A stretch of 64,000 nucleotides of DNA from Amycolatopsis decaplanina DSM 44594 (GCF_000342005.1 NZ_AOHO01000058.1:1-64000), one strand, 5' to 3'; positions 40,917 through 50,943 are shown, counted from the stretch's first letter. Numbers and translations are program-made. The notes: a model not told the origin generated them from the sequence alone.

Positions 40917-42035
40917 GTGCTCGAGGTCGATCGCGAGCAGGTGCTGGCGTACCGGATCGCGGCCCACGGACTGCACCGTGAACAGACGGATCCGGCCGCG
41001 GCGGCCGTGTTCGACCTCGGGCTGCAGGATTCCATGCGGGACACCGCCTTGCTGGGCCTCGCCGCCAGGGTCGACGGCGACATCACCCCCGGGGTCTGGG
41101 ACGACGAACGCTTCGTGCTCGCGTGGACGCATCGCGGCGCGCCGCATTTCCACCGCCGCGCGGAACTGGACGCGATCCGGGCCGCCCTCGTGCCACTCGA
41201 CGAGAAGGACGCGATGGCCCGGATCCTCTGGCAACGCAAGCAGGTCGAGGACGCGGGCATGTCCGCGAAGGACGCGCTGTTCACCGCGGCGAAGGCGATC
41301 CGCGAGGTCGTCACCGGCACGCAGACCAAGGGCACGGTGAGCGGTGCCGTCACGAAGCTGATCCCCGACGGCTTGTCCTACGCCTGCCGCGGCTGCGGTG
41401 TCGTGCACATCTACGAACAGTTGATGCGGGTCGCGTCGATCCACGCCGGGGTCCGGCTGGAGGCGGGCGCGACCCCGGCGACGTTGGCACCACTGGAAAA
41501 ACGTGGCCGGCTGAAAACCGCACCCGACGTCAAGGCGGCCACCCGTGTGGTCGAGGGGTACCTGCGGATCAACGGCCCCGCCGCCCCTGGCGACGCCGCC
41601 GCCTACGTCGGGACGACCCGCGCCGGGGTCGACGCGATGTGGCCGGACGACCTGGTCGAGGTCCGCGTCGACGGCAAGAAGGCCTTCCTGCCGGAAGACC
41701 GGGTGCCGCTGCTGGAGAATCCGCCCGAGCCGGACGTGGTGCGTCTCCTGCCACCGCTGGACCCGTTCGTTCAGGCGCGGGACCGCGCGGTGGTGGTGCC
41801 GGACAAGGCCAGGCAGAAAGAGGTCTGGAAGATCCTCGGCAGTCCGGGCGCGCTGCTGGCCGACGGCGAGATCGCCGGCGTGTGGCGGGCCAAGGCGAGT
41901 GGAAAGAAACGGCTCGACTTCACCGTCACCCCGTTCGACGCCCTCCGCCCCGCCGTACGGAAAGCAGCCGAAGAGGAGGCTGCCCGCGTCGCCGCCGCCC
42001 GGAAGTTCCCCGACCACACTGTCACCTTCCCCTGA
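40917..42035 (+). CDS. Winged-helix DNA-binding domain protein (PF06224, YcaQ/AlkX-like)
   Basis: 372 aa. The family features are EQVLAYRIAAHGL at the start, GLQDSMRDTALLGLAARV, the three-winged-helix architecture and the late PPLDPFVQARDR. Homologues of the wider group include DNA glycosylases for crosslinks, but the members closest to this form are uncharacterised. Start GTG 40917 has AAGGAGGA just upstream. Co-transcribed with DUF3224 and facing NnaR, with element E3 between the two stops. Two cysteines in YACRGCGVV could hold a metal but are not a family feature that I know. Confidence 0.85.
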   Translation: MLEVDREQVLAYRIAAHGLHREQTDPAAAAVFDLGLQDSMRDTALLGLAARVDGDITPGVWDDERFVLAWTHRGAPHFHRRAELDAIRAALVPLDEKDAMARILWQRKQVEDAGMSAKDALFTAAKAIREVVTGTQTKGTVSGAVTKLIPDGLSYACRGCGVVHIYEQLMRVASIHAGVRLEAGATPATLAPLEKRGRLKTAPDVKAATRVVEGYLRINGPAAPGDAAAYVGTTRAGVDAMWPDDLVEVRVDGKKAFLPEDRVPLLENPPEPDVVRLLPPLDPFVQARDRAVVVPDKARQKEVWKILGSPGALLADGEIAGVWRAKASGKKRLDFTVTPFDALRPAVRKAAEEEAARVAAARKFPDHTVTFP

Positions 42036-42042
42036 CCAACTC

Positions 42043-42110
42043 CCCGCAATTCGTCATCTACTTGCGCCCCTCACCCGCGCGACGACCGCAAGTAGGTGAC
42101 GAATTGCGGG
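42043..42110. repeat. Palindromic element family E, copy E3
   Basis: Arms 42043-42066 and 42087-42110 (24 bp, one wobble mismatch) around a 20-nt centre. The arm core reads TCGTCACCTACTTGCG, differing from E4 at positions changed on both sides. It lies between the convergent winged-helix and nnaR genes, 4 bp before the nnaR stop. Confidence 0.9.
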
Positions 42111-42113
42111 GGG

Positions 42114-43217
42114 TCAGGAGTCGACGGCCAGGCGGTAGCCGCGTTTCACGACCGTCTGGACGAGTTTCGGCGACCCCAACGAACTCCGCAGGCGCCCGAT
42201 GGCGGTCTCGACGGCGTGTTCCTCGCCGCCATCGGGCAACGAGGAGATCAGTTCCCGCCGGGAGAACACCCGACCCGGCGACTCCGCCAGCGCCCGGAGC
42301 AGGGCCATCGGCGCGGGCGCGATGTCACACCACTGCCCGTCGACCAGTGCCCCCTGACCGCGCAGTTCGATGCTCCGCCCGCCCGCGGACAACCGCGGCG
42401 AACGGGCTTCGAGCGCGTCGGACACCGTCCGTGCCAGCGCCCCGATCCGCGACCGCGCGGGCTGGACCGTCGGGATCCCGAGCGCGGCCAACGGCCCGGC
42501 GGTGATCGGCCCGACGCAGGCCGCCACGACCCGCTTCTCCAGTGCCCGCACGATTCCCGGCAGCCGTCCGGTCCGCCTCGCCACCGCCAGCATGGACGCG
42601 GCGGCGGGCGCGCTGGTGAACGGCATCGCGTCCACCGAGCCGTCGAGGACACCGTCCAGCAACCGGTCCAGCGGCCCGGGATCGGCCGGGCCGACCCAGC
42701 GGTACACCGGCACCTCGATCACCTCGGCGCCGGCGGCGCGCAGACTGTCCACGAAGTACGGAAGCGGTTCGCCGTGCAGCTGCACCGCGATCCGCTGACC
42801 GTCCACACCGGAATCGAGAAGATGCCGCAGCACCTCGGCGTTGCTCTCCGAGGCGGGCGAGTAGTCCTCCGAGAGCCCTGCCGCCCGGATCGCTCCCTTG
42901 GCCTTCGGGCCACGTGCCAGGAGCGACGACTTCCCCAGCCGGTCCAGCAGCTCCTCCCCCAGCCCCCAGCCTTCGGCGGCCTCGACCCAGCCGCGGAAGC
43001 CGATCCCGGTCGTCGCGACGACGGCGTCGACCCGGTCTTCCAGCAGACGCATGGTGGCCGACCGCAGTTCGGTGTCGTCGGCGAGCGGCACGATCCGGAT
43101 GGCCGGGCCGTAGCGCACGGTCGCACCCTTACGCACGAACAGCGCGCCGAGCTCGTCAGCCCGCCGCGCCGCCGTGATCCCGATGACGAATCCCGCCAGG
43201 GGAAGGACTTCTGTCAC
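42114..43217 (-). CDS. nnaR: NnaR-like nitrate/nitrite assimilation regulator (HemD fold plus winged helix)
   Basis: 367 aa. Residues 1-260 form a uroporphyrinogen-III-synthase-like domain. The C-terminal 90 residues are an OmpR-type winged helix (MALLRALAESPGRVFSRREL, AVETAIGRLRSSLG, VKRGYRLAVDS). This fusion is the architecture of NnaR, which helps GlnR activate nitrate genes in Streptomyces. Start GTG 43217 overlaps the nirD stop (GTGA), so it is translated as the last gene of the nitrate operon. Longer frames overlap nirD. It has a domain-short paralogue at 38681. Confidence 0.9.
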   Translation of the reverse strand: MTEVLPLAGFVIGITAARRADELGALFVRKGATVRYGPAIRIVPLADDTELRSATMRLLEDRVDAVVATTGIGFRGWVEAAEGWGLGEELLDRLGKSSLLARGPKAKGAIRAAGLSEDYSPASESNAEVLRHLLDSGVDGQRIAVQLHGEPLPYFVDSLRAAGAEVIEVPVYRWVGPADPGPLDRLLDGVLDGSVDAMPFTSAPAAASMLAVARRTGRLPGIVRALEKRVVAACVGPITAGPLAALGIPTVQPARSRIGALARTVSDALEARSPRLSAGGRSIELRGQGALVDGQWCDIAPAPMALLRALAESPGRVFSRRELISSLPDGGEEHAVETAIGRLRSSLGSPKLVQTVVKRGYRLAVDS

Positions 43218-43561
43218 GGTGAGAATTCCACCTCCACGACGCCCTCGGTGACCCGAACCCGATAGACCGCGACCGAGACACCTTCGGCGTCGAGACATTC
43301 ACCGGTCCGCAGATCGAAACGTTCCTTGTACACCGGCGAAGCCACCACGGGGACACCGCCCGCGTCGCCGACGATCCCCCTCGAAAGCACCGCGGCGCCG
43401 CTGATCGGGTCTATATTGGACAGTGCGTACCACCGGCCGTCCGGGAGCCGGAAGATCGCCACCTGCACCCCGCCGTCGAGCAGTGCGGCGACACCGGACC
43501 ATTCGGGGACGGCACCCGCCGCGCAGACGGCGGTCCAGGTGCGCTGGATCGAGGTCGTCAC
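43214..43561 (-). CDS. nirD: Nitrite reductase [NAD(P)H] small subunit NirD
   Basis: 115 aa with the Rieske-like fold of NirD (QVAIFRLPDGRWYALSNIDP, GVPVVASPVYKERFDLRTGECL). The Cys-His pairs of true Rieske proteins are absent, as usual for NirD, so it holds no cluster. It is the partner of NirB in the reduction of nitrite to ammonium. Start GTG 43561 overlaps the nirB stop (GTGA) and its stop overlaps the nnaR start (GTGA), a tight translationally coupled set. Confidence 0.94.
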   Translation of the reverse strand: MTTSIQRTWTAVCAAGAVPEWSGVAALLDGGVQVAIFRLPDGRWYALSNIDPISGAAVLSRGIVGDAGGVPVVASPVYKERFDLRTGECLDAEGVSVAVYRVRVTEGVVEVEFSP

Positions 43562-46062
43562 TGTTTCACCTCCGGGATGCCCAGCAGCACGGGCACCTTC
43601 TGGTCGCGTTCGGTGCGGAACGAGATCGTCGGGTCCGGCGTGCCCGGCGCGTTGACGAACGAGCTGAACTTCGCCAGCTTCTCCGGATCTTCCAGCACGC
43701 CGCGCCATTCGTCGGCGTAGTCGCCGACGTGTTTGGCCATCGCCGCGTCGAGGTCCTCGCAGATGCCGAGCTTGTCGTCGACGATCACCGCGCGCAGGTG
43801 GTCGAGACCGCCCTCCATCTCCTCGACCCACGGCGCGGTGCGCTGCAGGCGGTCGGCCGTGCGGACGTAGAACATCAGGAACCGGTCGATCGTGCGGATC
43901 AGCGTTTCGGTGTCCACTTCGGACACCAGAAGATCCGCGTGCCGCGGGGTCGCGCCGCCGTTCCCGCCGACGTAGAGGTTCCAGCCCTTGTCGGTGGCGA
44001 TGATGCCGAAGTCCTTGCTCCGCGCCTCGGCGCATTCCCGCGCACAACCCGAAACGGCGGACTTCAGCTTGTGCGGCGAGCGCAGGCCGCGATAGCGCAG
44101 CTCCAGCTCGATCGCGAGACCGACGCTGTCCTGCACACCGTAGCGGCACCAAGTCGAGCCAACGCAGGATTTGACCGTGCGCAACGACTTCCCGTAAGCG
44201 TGGCCCGACTCGAAACCGGCGTCGACGAGCCGCCGCCAGATCAGCGGGAGCTGGTCGACTCCCGCGCCGAACAGGTCGATCCGCTGTCCGCCGGTGATCT
44301 TGGTGTACAGCCCGAAGTCCATCGCCACCTGCGCGATCACCATGAGCTTCTCCGGCGTGATCTCGCCGCCGGGGATGCGCGGGACCACCGAATAGGTCCC
44401 GTTGCGCTGGAGATTCGCGAGGAACTTGTCGTTGGTGTCCTGCAGGGTCGCCTGCTCACCGGCGAGGATGTGCCCGTTGCCCAGTGTCGCCAGGATGGAC
44501 GCGATCGCCGGTTTGCAGATCGCGCAGCCGGTTCCGGTGCCGTAGCGGTCGATCATCTCGCTGAACGTGGTGATCCGCGTGGCCCGCAGGATCTGGAAAA
44601 GCTCCGCGCGTGCTTGCGGGAAGTGCTCGCACAGCGCTTTCGACTGCTCGACACCGCAAGCCGTCAGCAGCTTGCCCAGCAGCGGGACGCACGATCCGCA
44701 CGCCGTCCCGGCACGGGTGCAGCCCTTGATCTTGGCGACCGAATCGCAACCCTCTTCGGTGATCGCGTGCGTGATCGCGCCCTTGGAAACCGCGTTGCAG
44801 GAACAGATCTGCGCGGCATCCGGCAGCGCGTCGACGCCGACCGCCGCCCCGCCGCCTGCCGGGGCGAGGATCGCACCCGGTTCGGCGGGAAGCGGCCTGC
44901 CGACCATCGCGCGCAGCGTGTTGAATTCGCTCGCGTCGCCCACCAGCACACCGCCGAGCAACGTCTTCGAATCATCCGAGACGACCAGCTTCTTGTACGT
45001 CCCGGCGACGGCGTCGTTGAACGCGACCTCCAGCGCGCCCTCGGTCGCCGCGTGCGCGTCACCGAAGCTGGCGACGTCGACACCCATGAGCTTGAGCTTC
45101 GTCGACATGTCCGGCTCGGGGAACGTGCCCTCGCCGCCGGTCAGCCGCGCCGCGACGATCTCCGCCATCGCGTAGCCGGGCGCCACGATGCCGTACACCT
45201 TGCCGTCCACGGCCGCGCATTCCCCGATCGCGTACACCACCGGGTCGGACGTCCGGCAGGTGTCGTCGACCAGGATGCCGCCCCGCGCGCCGACCTCCAG
45301 CCCGGACGAGCGCGCCAGATCGTCGCGCGGCCGGATCCCGGCGGAGAAGACGACGAGGTCGACGTCGAGTTCCGTGCCGTTGCCGAGCCGCGCGATGTAG
45401 CGTTCGCCGTCCGGTTCGATGGCGTCGGTCGACGTTCCCGTGTGGACGGTCACGTCGAGGTCGGTGATCAGCCGCCGGAGCAGACCGCCGCCGCCCTCGT
45501 CGACCTGCAGCGGCATCAGGCGCGGCGCCATCTCGACCACATGCGGCGAAAGTCCCATGTCCCGCAACGCCTTCGCGGCTTCGAGGCCGAGCAGACCGCC
45601 ACCGATGACGACCGCCGAACGACGGCCGCGGCCGGGACGCTGAGCGGCTTCCCGGATGGCGTCGAGATCCTCGATCGTCCGGTAGACGAAGCAGCCAGGG
45701 AGATCGTGGCCCGGCACCGGCGGGACGAACGGCCGCGAACCGGTCGCGAGGACGAGCGTGTCGTACGGCTGCTCGTGACCGGCTTCGGTGACGACGATCC
45801 CGCGCTCCCGGTCCACCGAGGCCACCGCGTCCCCGAGCCGCAGCTCGACCAGCGGGTCGTCCGCGTAGTCCGCGCCTTCCAAAGCGAGGGAGGCGGGATC
45901 CCAGGTGTCCACATAGGACGTCAGGGCGACCCGGTCGTAGGCGGGCCGCGCCTCCTCGGCGAGCACCACGACCTGCCACTGACCGGTCTTGTCCTCCGCG
46001 CGCACCGCTTCGACGAGCCGGTGGGCCACCATGCCGTGTCCGACGACGACGAGTTTCCGCAT
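43558..46062 (-). CDS. nirB: Nitrite reductase [NAD(P)H] large subunit NirB
   Basis: 834 aa cytosolic flavo-sirohaem enzyme reducing nitrite to ammonium with NAD(P)H. Order: FAD-binding VVVGHGMVAHRLVEA, NAD-binding VVIGGGLLGLEAAKAL near 150, BFD-like [2Fe-2S] cysteines (ICSCNAV, GTACGSC) around 430-465, and then the sulfite/nitrite reductase half. The sirohaem-[4Fe-4S] ligands are CVGSTWC and GCARECAE near 640-690. Start ATG 46062 overlaps the narK stop (TGATG). The longest frame extends into narK in another reading and is rejected. Confidence 0.96.
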   Translation of the reverse strand: MRKLVVVGHGMVAHRLVEAVRAEDKTGQWQVVVLAEEARPAYDRVALTSYVDTWDPASLALEGADYADDPLVELRLGDAVASVDRERGIVVTEAGHEQPYDTLVLATGSRPFVPPVPGHDLPGCFVYRTIEDLDAIREAAQRPGRGRRSAVVIGGGLLGLEAAKALRDMGLSPHVVEMAPRLMPLQVDEGGGGLLRRLITDLDVTVHTGTSTDAIEPDGERYIARLGNGTELDVDLVVFSAGIRPRDDLARSSGLEVGARGGILVDDTCRTSDPVVYAIGECAAVDGKVYGIVAPGYAMAEIVAARLTGGEGTFPEPDMSTKLKLMGVDVASFGDAHAATEGALEVAFNDAVAGTYKKLVVSDDSKTLLGGVLVGDASEFNTLRAMVGRPLPAEPGAILAPAGGGAAVGVDALPDAAQICSCNAVSKGAITHAITEEGCDSVAKIKGCTRAGTACGSCVPLLGKLLTACGVEQSKALCEHFPQARAELFQILRATRITTFSEMIDRYGTGTGCAICKPAIASILATLGNGHILAGEQATLQDTNDKFLANLQRNGTYSVVPRIPGGEITPEKLMVIAQVAMDFGLYTKITGGQRIDLFGAGVDQLPLIWRRLVDAGFESGHAYGKSLRTVKSCVGSTWCRYGVQDSVGLAIELELRYRGLRSPHKLKSAVSGCARECAEARSKDFGIIATDKGWNLYVGGNGGATPRHADLLVSEVDTETLIRTIDRFLMFYVRTADRLQRTAPWVEEMEGGLDHLRAVIVDDKLGICEDLDAAMAKHVGDYADEWRGVLEDPEKLAKFSSFVNAPGTPDPTISFRTERDQKVPVLLGIPEVKQ

Positions 46063-47420
46063 CAGACCTCCGCTCCGGCGAGCGCCAGACCTCGGGTGCT
46101 CGCCACCTCCGACTGTTGTTTGCGCAGGTACACCGCCCACGTGACGGCGAAGCACAGGCCGTAGAAGACCAGGAAGGCGATGAACGCCGGCACTCCGCTC
46201 TTCGTGTCCGCGAACGATTGCCGGAAGGCCAGGTTGATGAAGAGCCCGCCGAGCGCGCCGATCGCCCCGGCCAGTCCGATCAGCGCTCCGGAGAGCTTGC
46301 GGGCCTTGAGCAGCTCCAGTGTCTCGTCCGCGCCCTCGCTGATCGCGACCTTCGCCTTGGCGCGGAAGATCGCCGGGATCATCTTGTACGTCGAACCGTT
46401 GCCGATGCCGGTGAGCACGAACAGCACGATGAACGCGATGGTGAACAGCACCAGCGAGTTCGACGTCGATGCCAGGATCAGCACCACGGTCGCCGCGGCC
46501 ATACCGACGAATGTCACGAAGGTGACCTTGCCGCCGCCGATCCGGTCGGCCAGCCGACCGCCTGTCGGACGCGAGAACGAACCGAGCAGCGGCCCGAGGA
46601 ACGTGACCGCGGCCGCCTGCAGCGGAGTGCGGCCGAACTGGTTCTGCAACACCAGGCCGAAGGCGAAGCTGTAGCCGATGAACGAACCGAACGTGCCGAC
46701 GTAGAGGAACGACATCACCCAGGTGTGCGGATCCTTGACGACCTCGCGCATCGCCTTGGTGTCGCCCTTCATCGAGGCGAGGTTGTCCATGAAGAAGTAC
46801 GCGCAGGTCGCGGCGAGGACGATCAGCGGAATGTAGATGTAGAGGACCACCCGCGGCGCGGTCGCGCCGACGGTGCCGATGACCAGCAGGCCGATCAGCT
46901 GGATCGCCGCCACGCCGAGGTTCCCGCCGCCCGCGTTGAGCCCGAGCGCCCAGCCCTTGTGCTTCTCGGGGTAGAACGCGTTGATGTTGGTCATCGACGA
47001 CGCGAAGTTCCCGCCGCCGACCCCGCCGAGCGCGGCGATCAGCAGGAACGTGCCGAGCGAGGTGCCCGGCTCCATCGCGATCGCCGCGAGGATCGTCGGC
47101 GCCAGCAGCAGCATCGCGCTGATGATCGTCCAGTTCCGGCCACCGAACCTCGCCACCGCGAAGGTGTACAGCGGTCGCATGAGCGCGCCGATCAGCGTCG
47201 GGGTCGAGACCAGCAGGAACTTGTCGGCGGCCGAGAACCCGTACCGCGGCCCCATGAACAGGACCATGACCGACCACAGTGTCCAGACGGAGAAGCCGAT
47301 GTGCTCGGCGAGGATGGAAAACCAGAGGTTCCGCCGGGCGACTTTCTTCCCGGTCTCCTCCCAGAACTGCTCGTTCTCCGGATCCCAGTGCTCGATCCAG
47401 CGCTTTCCGCGCACTGCCAT
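46062..47420 (-). CDS. narK: Nitrate/nitrite transporter, NarK/NNP family
   Basis: 452 aa major facilitator protein with twelve predicted helices. The nitrate signature is present in both halves: GGGNFASSMTNINAFYPEKH with GLNAGGGNLGVA near residue 150, and GIGNGSTYKMIPAIF near 345. An N-terminal stretch (IEHWDPENEQFWEETG) is typical of actinobacterial NarK. Start ATG 47420 has a strong ribosome site (GAGGAGGA). Located between the NasA-associated oxidoreductase and nirB, so it most likely imports nitrate for assimilation. Confidence 0.95.
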   Translation of the reverse strand: MAVRGKRWIEHWDPENEQFWEETGKKVARRNLWFSILAEHIGFSVWTLWSVMVLFMGPRYGFSAADKFLLVSTPTLIGALMRPLYTFAVARFGGRNWTIISAMLLLAPTILAAIAMEPGTSLGTFLLIAALGGVGGGNFASSMTNINAFYPEKHKGWALGLNAGGGNLGVAAIQLIGLLVIGTVGATAPRVVLYIYIPLIVLAATCAYFFMDNLASMKGDTKAMREVVKDPHTWVMSFLYVGTFGSFIGYSFAFGLVLQNQFGRTPLQAAAVTFLGPLLGSFSRPTGGRLADRIGGGKVTFVTFVGMAAATVVLILASTSNSLVLFTIAFIVLFVLTGIGNGSTYKMIPAIFRAKAKVAISEGADETLELLKARKLSGALIGLAGAIGALGGLFINLAFRQSFADTKSGVPAFIAFLVFYGLCFAVTWAVYLRKQQSEVASTRGLALAGAEV

Positions 47421-47449
47421 GCGGTCCTCCTCGGTGGATGCGTTCGGGT

Positions 47450-48877
47450 TCACTGGGCGGCCAGCCATTTCGCGACCCCGCCGACTGCGTCCTTGCAACC
47501 GCCGCAGCCGGTCGTCGCGCGGGTCGCCCCGGCGAGGGCGGGGACGTCGGTGGCACCGCCGCGCCAGGCCTCGACGAGCCGTCCCTTGGTCACCGCGTTG
47601 CAGCGGCAGATGACCGCCGAGGCGGGCAGATCGGCCGGGCTCGACGCCGACGGCGCCCCGGCGGGCAACGCACGTCCCAGCAGGACGGCGAGCCGGTCTT
47701 CGGGCACCGGTGTGCCCCGGTCGTACAGTTGGGTGATCGACGCGGCCGCGTCGGGCAGGCCGAGCAGGATCGCGCCCGCCACCCGGTTTTCGCGGAGGAC
47801 GAGCTTGCCGTAGCGGCAGCCCGCCGGGTCGCTGAAGGTGAGCACTTCGGCGGTCGGGTCGTCCGCGCCGGTCATCGTCTCGCCGAGCGCGGTGAGGTCG
47901 ATGTCGCGGGCCTTCAGCCTGGTCACCGCCTGGGTACCGCGGTAACGCGACGAGGATTTCGTGCCGGTGACGAGATCCGCGACGACGGCGGCCTGTTCCC
48001 ACGCGGGTTGCACGAGTCCGCCGAACGCGCCGGGATGCCGTGCGCAGTCGCCGATCGCGTGGATCCGGCCGTCGCTGGTGCGCAGCAGATCGTCGACGAC
48101 GATGCCGCCCTCGACGGTCAGCCCGGCGTCCATGGCGAGTTTCGTCTCGGGCCGGACGCCGGTCGAGACGACGATGAGATCGGCTGGCACGTGCGTGCCG
48201 TCGTCGAGCTTGAGCCCGTCGCCGCTGACATACCGCGCGGCCCCGACGCCGAGCCGGAAGACGACGCCGAGTTCTTCGAGCTTCCTGGTCAGCACCCGCG
48301 CCGATTCCGCGTCCAGCTGACGTTCCATGATGTGCGGCATCGGATGCACGACGGTGACGAGATTCCCGCGTCCGGCGAGGCCTCGCGCGGCTTCCAAGCC
48401 CAGCAGCCCGCCGCCGAGCACGGCGACCGGCGCGCCCAGTCTGGCCGCGTCGAGGATGCGGGCGCAGTCGTCGAGCGTGCGGAACGCGACGACGTCCGGG
48501 CCGGGTTCGAGTCCCTCGACCGGCGGCATCCACGGGTTCGCGCCGGTGGCGAGCACCAGCACGTCGTAGTCCACAGTGGACCCGTCATCGAGATGGATCC
48601 GCCGCGCTTCCCGGTCGATCGACGTCGCGGAGACGCCCCGGCGCAGGTCGGCACGGGTGCGGGACGGCCATTCGTCGTCGTGCAGCCGGACGGCTTCGGG
48701 CCGCATGGTGCCGGCGACCACCGACGAGAGCAGCACCCGGTTGTAGGCGGTGTGCTCCTCCGCGCCGATGACGGTGAGCCGCACCCGTTCGCCCTCGGGA
48801 TCGCGGCGCTGGATCTCGTCCGCGAGCCGCGCGCCCGCCATCCCGTATCCGGCGATGACCACCGACCGGGGGCTCAC
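47450..48877 (-). CDS. FAD/NAD oxidoreductase with BFD-like domain, NasA electron-transfer partner
   Basis: 475 aa, resembling the N-terminal half of NirB and the NasB-type reductase. FAD motif VVIAGYGMAGARLADEI at the start, NAD motif VAVLGGGLLGLEAARGL near 145, and a C-terminal [2Fe-2S] BFD-like module with ICRCNAV and TGCGGCKDAVGG. It should pass electrons from NAD(P)H to the nitrate reductase encoded just upstream. Start GTG 48877 overlaps the nasA stop (GTGA). A separate role in nitrite reduction is less likely because the sirohaem domain is absent. Confidence 0.9.
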   Translation of the reverse strand: MSPRSVVIAGYGMAGARLADEIQRRDPEGERVRLTVIGAEEHTAYNRVLLSSVVAGTMRPEAVRLHDDEWPSRTRADLRRGVSATSIDREARRIHLDDGSTVDYDVLVLATGANPWMPPVEGLEPGPDVVAFRTLDDCARILDAARLGAPVAVLGGGLLGLEAARGLAGRGNLVTVVHPMPHIMERQLDAESARVLTRKLEELGVVFRLGVGAARYVSGDGLKLDDGTHVPADLIVVSTGVRPETKLAMDAGLTVEGGIVVDDLLRTSDGRIHAIGDCARHPGAFGGLVQPAWEQAAVVADLVTGTKSSSRYRGTQAVTRLKARDIDLTALGETMTGADDPTAEVLTFSDPAGCRYGKLVLRENRVAGAILLGLPDAAASITQLYDRGTPVPEDRLAVLLGRALPAGAPSASSPADLPASAVICRCNAVTKGRLVEAWRGGATDVPALAGATRATTGCGGCKDAVGGVAKWLAAQ

Positions 48878-50943
48878 GCGACGACCTCGGCCGGGGCGAG
48901 CGCGACCGCGCACACCTTGAACTCGGGCATCCGGCTCGTCGGGTCGAGCACCGGGTTGGTCAGCAGGTTCGCCCTGCCCTCGCCGGGAAAGTGGAACGGC
49001 AGGAACACCAGATCGGGGCGCAGCGACGCCACACAACGGACCCGGGCGACGGTCTCCCCTCGCCGGGAACGCACCACGGCGAGGTCGCCCTCGGCCAGCC
49101 CCGCGCGAGCAGCGGTGTCGGGATGAACTTCCACGAAGGCCTCCGCCACGACATCGTTGAGTTCCTTGACCAGCCGGGTCTGCGCCCCGGACTGGTAGTG
49201 CTGCAGGACCCGGCCGGTGGTGGCCTGCAAGGGGAATTCGGCGTCGGGTGGTTCGGCCGGGCCGACGTGGTCCACCGGCACGAACCGCGCGCGACCGTCC
49301 GGGTGGGCGAAGGAGTCGAGGAACATCCGCGGGGTGCCGGGATGCGATTCCGCCGGGACGGGCCAGTAGAGGGCCTCGCCGTCGCGGAGCCGGTCGTAGG
49401 TGACGCCCGAGTAGTCGGCGACACCGCCCTTGGAGGCCTGGCGGAGCTCGGTGAAGACGGTCTCGGCGTCCGTCGGGAACCGCCCGTCGGGCTGACCGAA
49501 CCGGCGGGCGAGTTCGGAGAGCACATGGAGATCGGTCTTCGCGCCGGACGGCGGATCGATCGCTTTGCGCCGCAGGAGGATCCGGCCTTCGAGATTGGTC
49601 ATCGTGCCGTCTTCTTCGGCCCACTGGGTGACCGGCAGGACGACATCGGCCATCGCCGCCGTCTCCGACAGGACGAGGTCCGAGACCACCAGGAAGTCCA
49701 AAGAGGACACCTTTTCCTGGATGTTCCCGGCGCGGGGCGCGGAAACGACGAGGTTGCTGCCGAACACCATCAGCGCGCTCGGTCCGTCTTCGGTGCCGAG
49801 CGCCTCCAGCAACTCGACGGCCGAACGGCCCGGCCCCGGCAGGGATTCCGGCGGCACACCCCAGACCCCGGCGACGTGTTCGCGCGCCGCCGGGTCGTCG
49901 ATCTTGCGGTAGCCGGGCAACTGGTCGGCCTTCTGCCCGTGCTCGCGGCCGCCCTGTCCGTTGCCCTGCCCGGTCAGGCAGCCGAACCCGGATCCCGGGC
50001 GCCCCGGCAGGCCGAGGGCGAGCGCGAGGTTGATCCAGGCGTTGACCATCGCGGTGCCGTTGGCGTGCTGCTCGGTGCCGCGCGCGGTGAGGACGTAGGC
50101 GTTACGGGCCGCGGCGAGCTTGGCGGCGACACGACGCTGGTCCGCCGCGGAGACGCCGGTGATCTGCTCGACGCGCTCCGGCCACCATGCCGCGACCGAT
50201 CGCCACAGTTCGTCGAATCCGTTCGTCCGCGCGTCCACATAGGACTGATCGAGCAGGCCGTCGGCGACGACGGCGTGCAGGATGCCCTGCGCGAGCGCGA
50301 GATCGGTCCCCGGCGCGGGCCGCAGGTGCAGTCCGGCCAGTTCGGCGGTCGGCGTACGGCGCGGGTCGACGACGATCAGGTCCGCGCGCGTGAGATGCTG
50401 GGTGAACGGCGGCATCGTCTCGGCCGGGTTCGCGCCGATGAGCAGCACCGCGTCGGCGTCGGCGAGATCCGTGACCGGGAACGGCATCCCGCGGTCGGCG
50501 CCGAACGCCTTGATCCCGGCGGCCGCCGCCGACGACATGCAGAACCGGCCGTTGTAGTCGATCTGCGAGGTGCCCAGCGCGACGCGGGCGAACTTCCCCA
50601 GCAGATACGCCTTCTCGTTGGTCAGCCCGCCGCCGCCGAAGACGGCGACCGAGTCGGCACCCTTGGCCGCGCGGATCTCGGTGAGCCGCCGCGCGACGAG
50701 GTCGAGAGCCTGTGTCCAGGTCGCGGGCCGGAGTTCGCCGTCGCTCCTGATCAGCGGTGTCGTCAAGCGGGAGGGCGAGGTGAGAAGCTGTCCCGACGTC
50801 CAGCCCTTCTGACACAGGCCGCCGGCGTTGACCGGGAAGTCGCGCGGGGCGACCCGGGCGCCGTCGAGGCTCATCCCGCACTGCAGGGCGCAGTACGGGC
50901 AGTGCGTGTCCACCGCGGTCACGGTGGGGGCGGTGAGCGGCAC
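48874..50943 (-). CDS. nasA: Assimilatory nitrate reductase catalytic subunit
   Basis: 689 aa molybdopterin oxidoreductase. The N-terminal [4Fe-4S] ligands are CPYCALQCG and the Cys in GGLCQKGW. The molybdenum ligand is probably the Cys in RFCMSSAAAA near residue 135. The C-terminal cofactor-binding domain begins at TGRVLQHYQSGAQTR. No signal peptide, consistent with a cytosolic assimilatory enzyme. The GTG at 50943 has GGAGGAG at 6 nt, while the GTG two codons earlier has no spacing, so the shorter form is preferred. It is the first gene of the nitrate operon. Confidence 0.93.
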   Translation of the reverse strand: MPLTAPTVTAVDTHCPYCALQCGMSLDGARVAPRDFPVNAGGLCQKGWTSGQLLTSPSRLTTPLIRSDGELRPATWTQALDLVARRLTEIRAAKGADSVAVFGGGGLTNEKAYLLGKFARVALGTSQIDYNGRFCMSSAAAAGIKAFGADRGMPFPVTDLADADAVLLIGANPAETMPPFTQHLTRADLIVVDPRRTPTAELAGLHLRPAPGTDLALAQGILHAVVADGLLDQSYVDARTNGFDELWRSVAAWWPERVEQITGVSAADQRRVAAKLAAARNAYVLTARGTEQHANGTAMVNAWINLALALGLPGRPGSGFGCLTGQGNGQGGREHGQKADQLPGYRKIDDPAAREHVAGVWGVPPESLPGPGRSAVELLEALGTEDGPSALMVFGSNLVVSAPRAGNIQEKVSSLDFLVVSDLVLSETAAMADVVLPVTQWAEEDGTMTNLEGRILLRRKAIDPPSGAKTDLHVLSELARRFGQPDGRFPTDAETVFTELRQASKGGVADYSGVTYDRLRDGEALYWPVPAESHPGTPRMFLDSFAHPDGRARFVPVDHVGPAEPPDAEFPLQATTGRVLQHYQSGAQTRLVKELNDVVAEAFVEVHPDTAARAGLAEGDLAVVRSRRGETVARVRCVASLRPDLVFLPFHFPGEGRANLLTNPVLDPTSRMPEFKVCAVALAPAEVVA

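Noticed and set aside
42114..50943. Respiratory rather than assimilatory nitrate reduction
   Set aside because: There is no NarGHJI or Nap set and no signal peptide; NasA with NirBD and NnaR is the assimilatory type.
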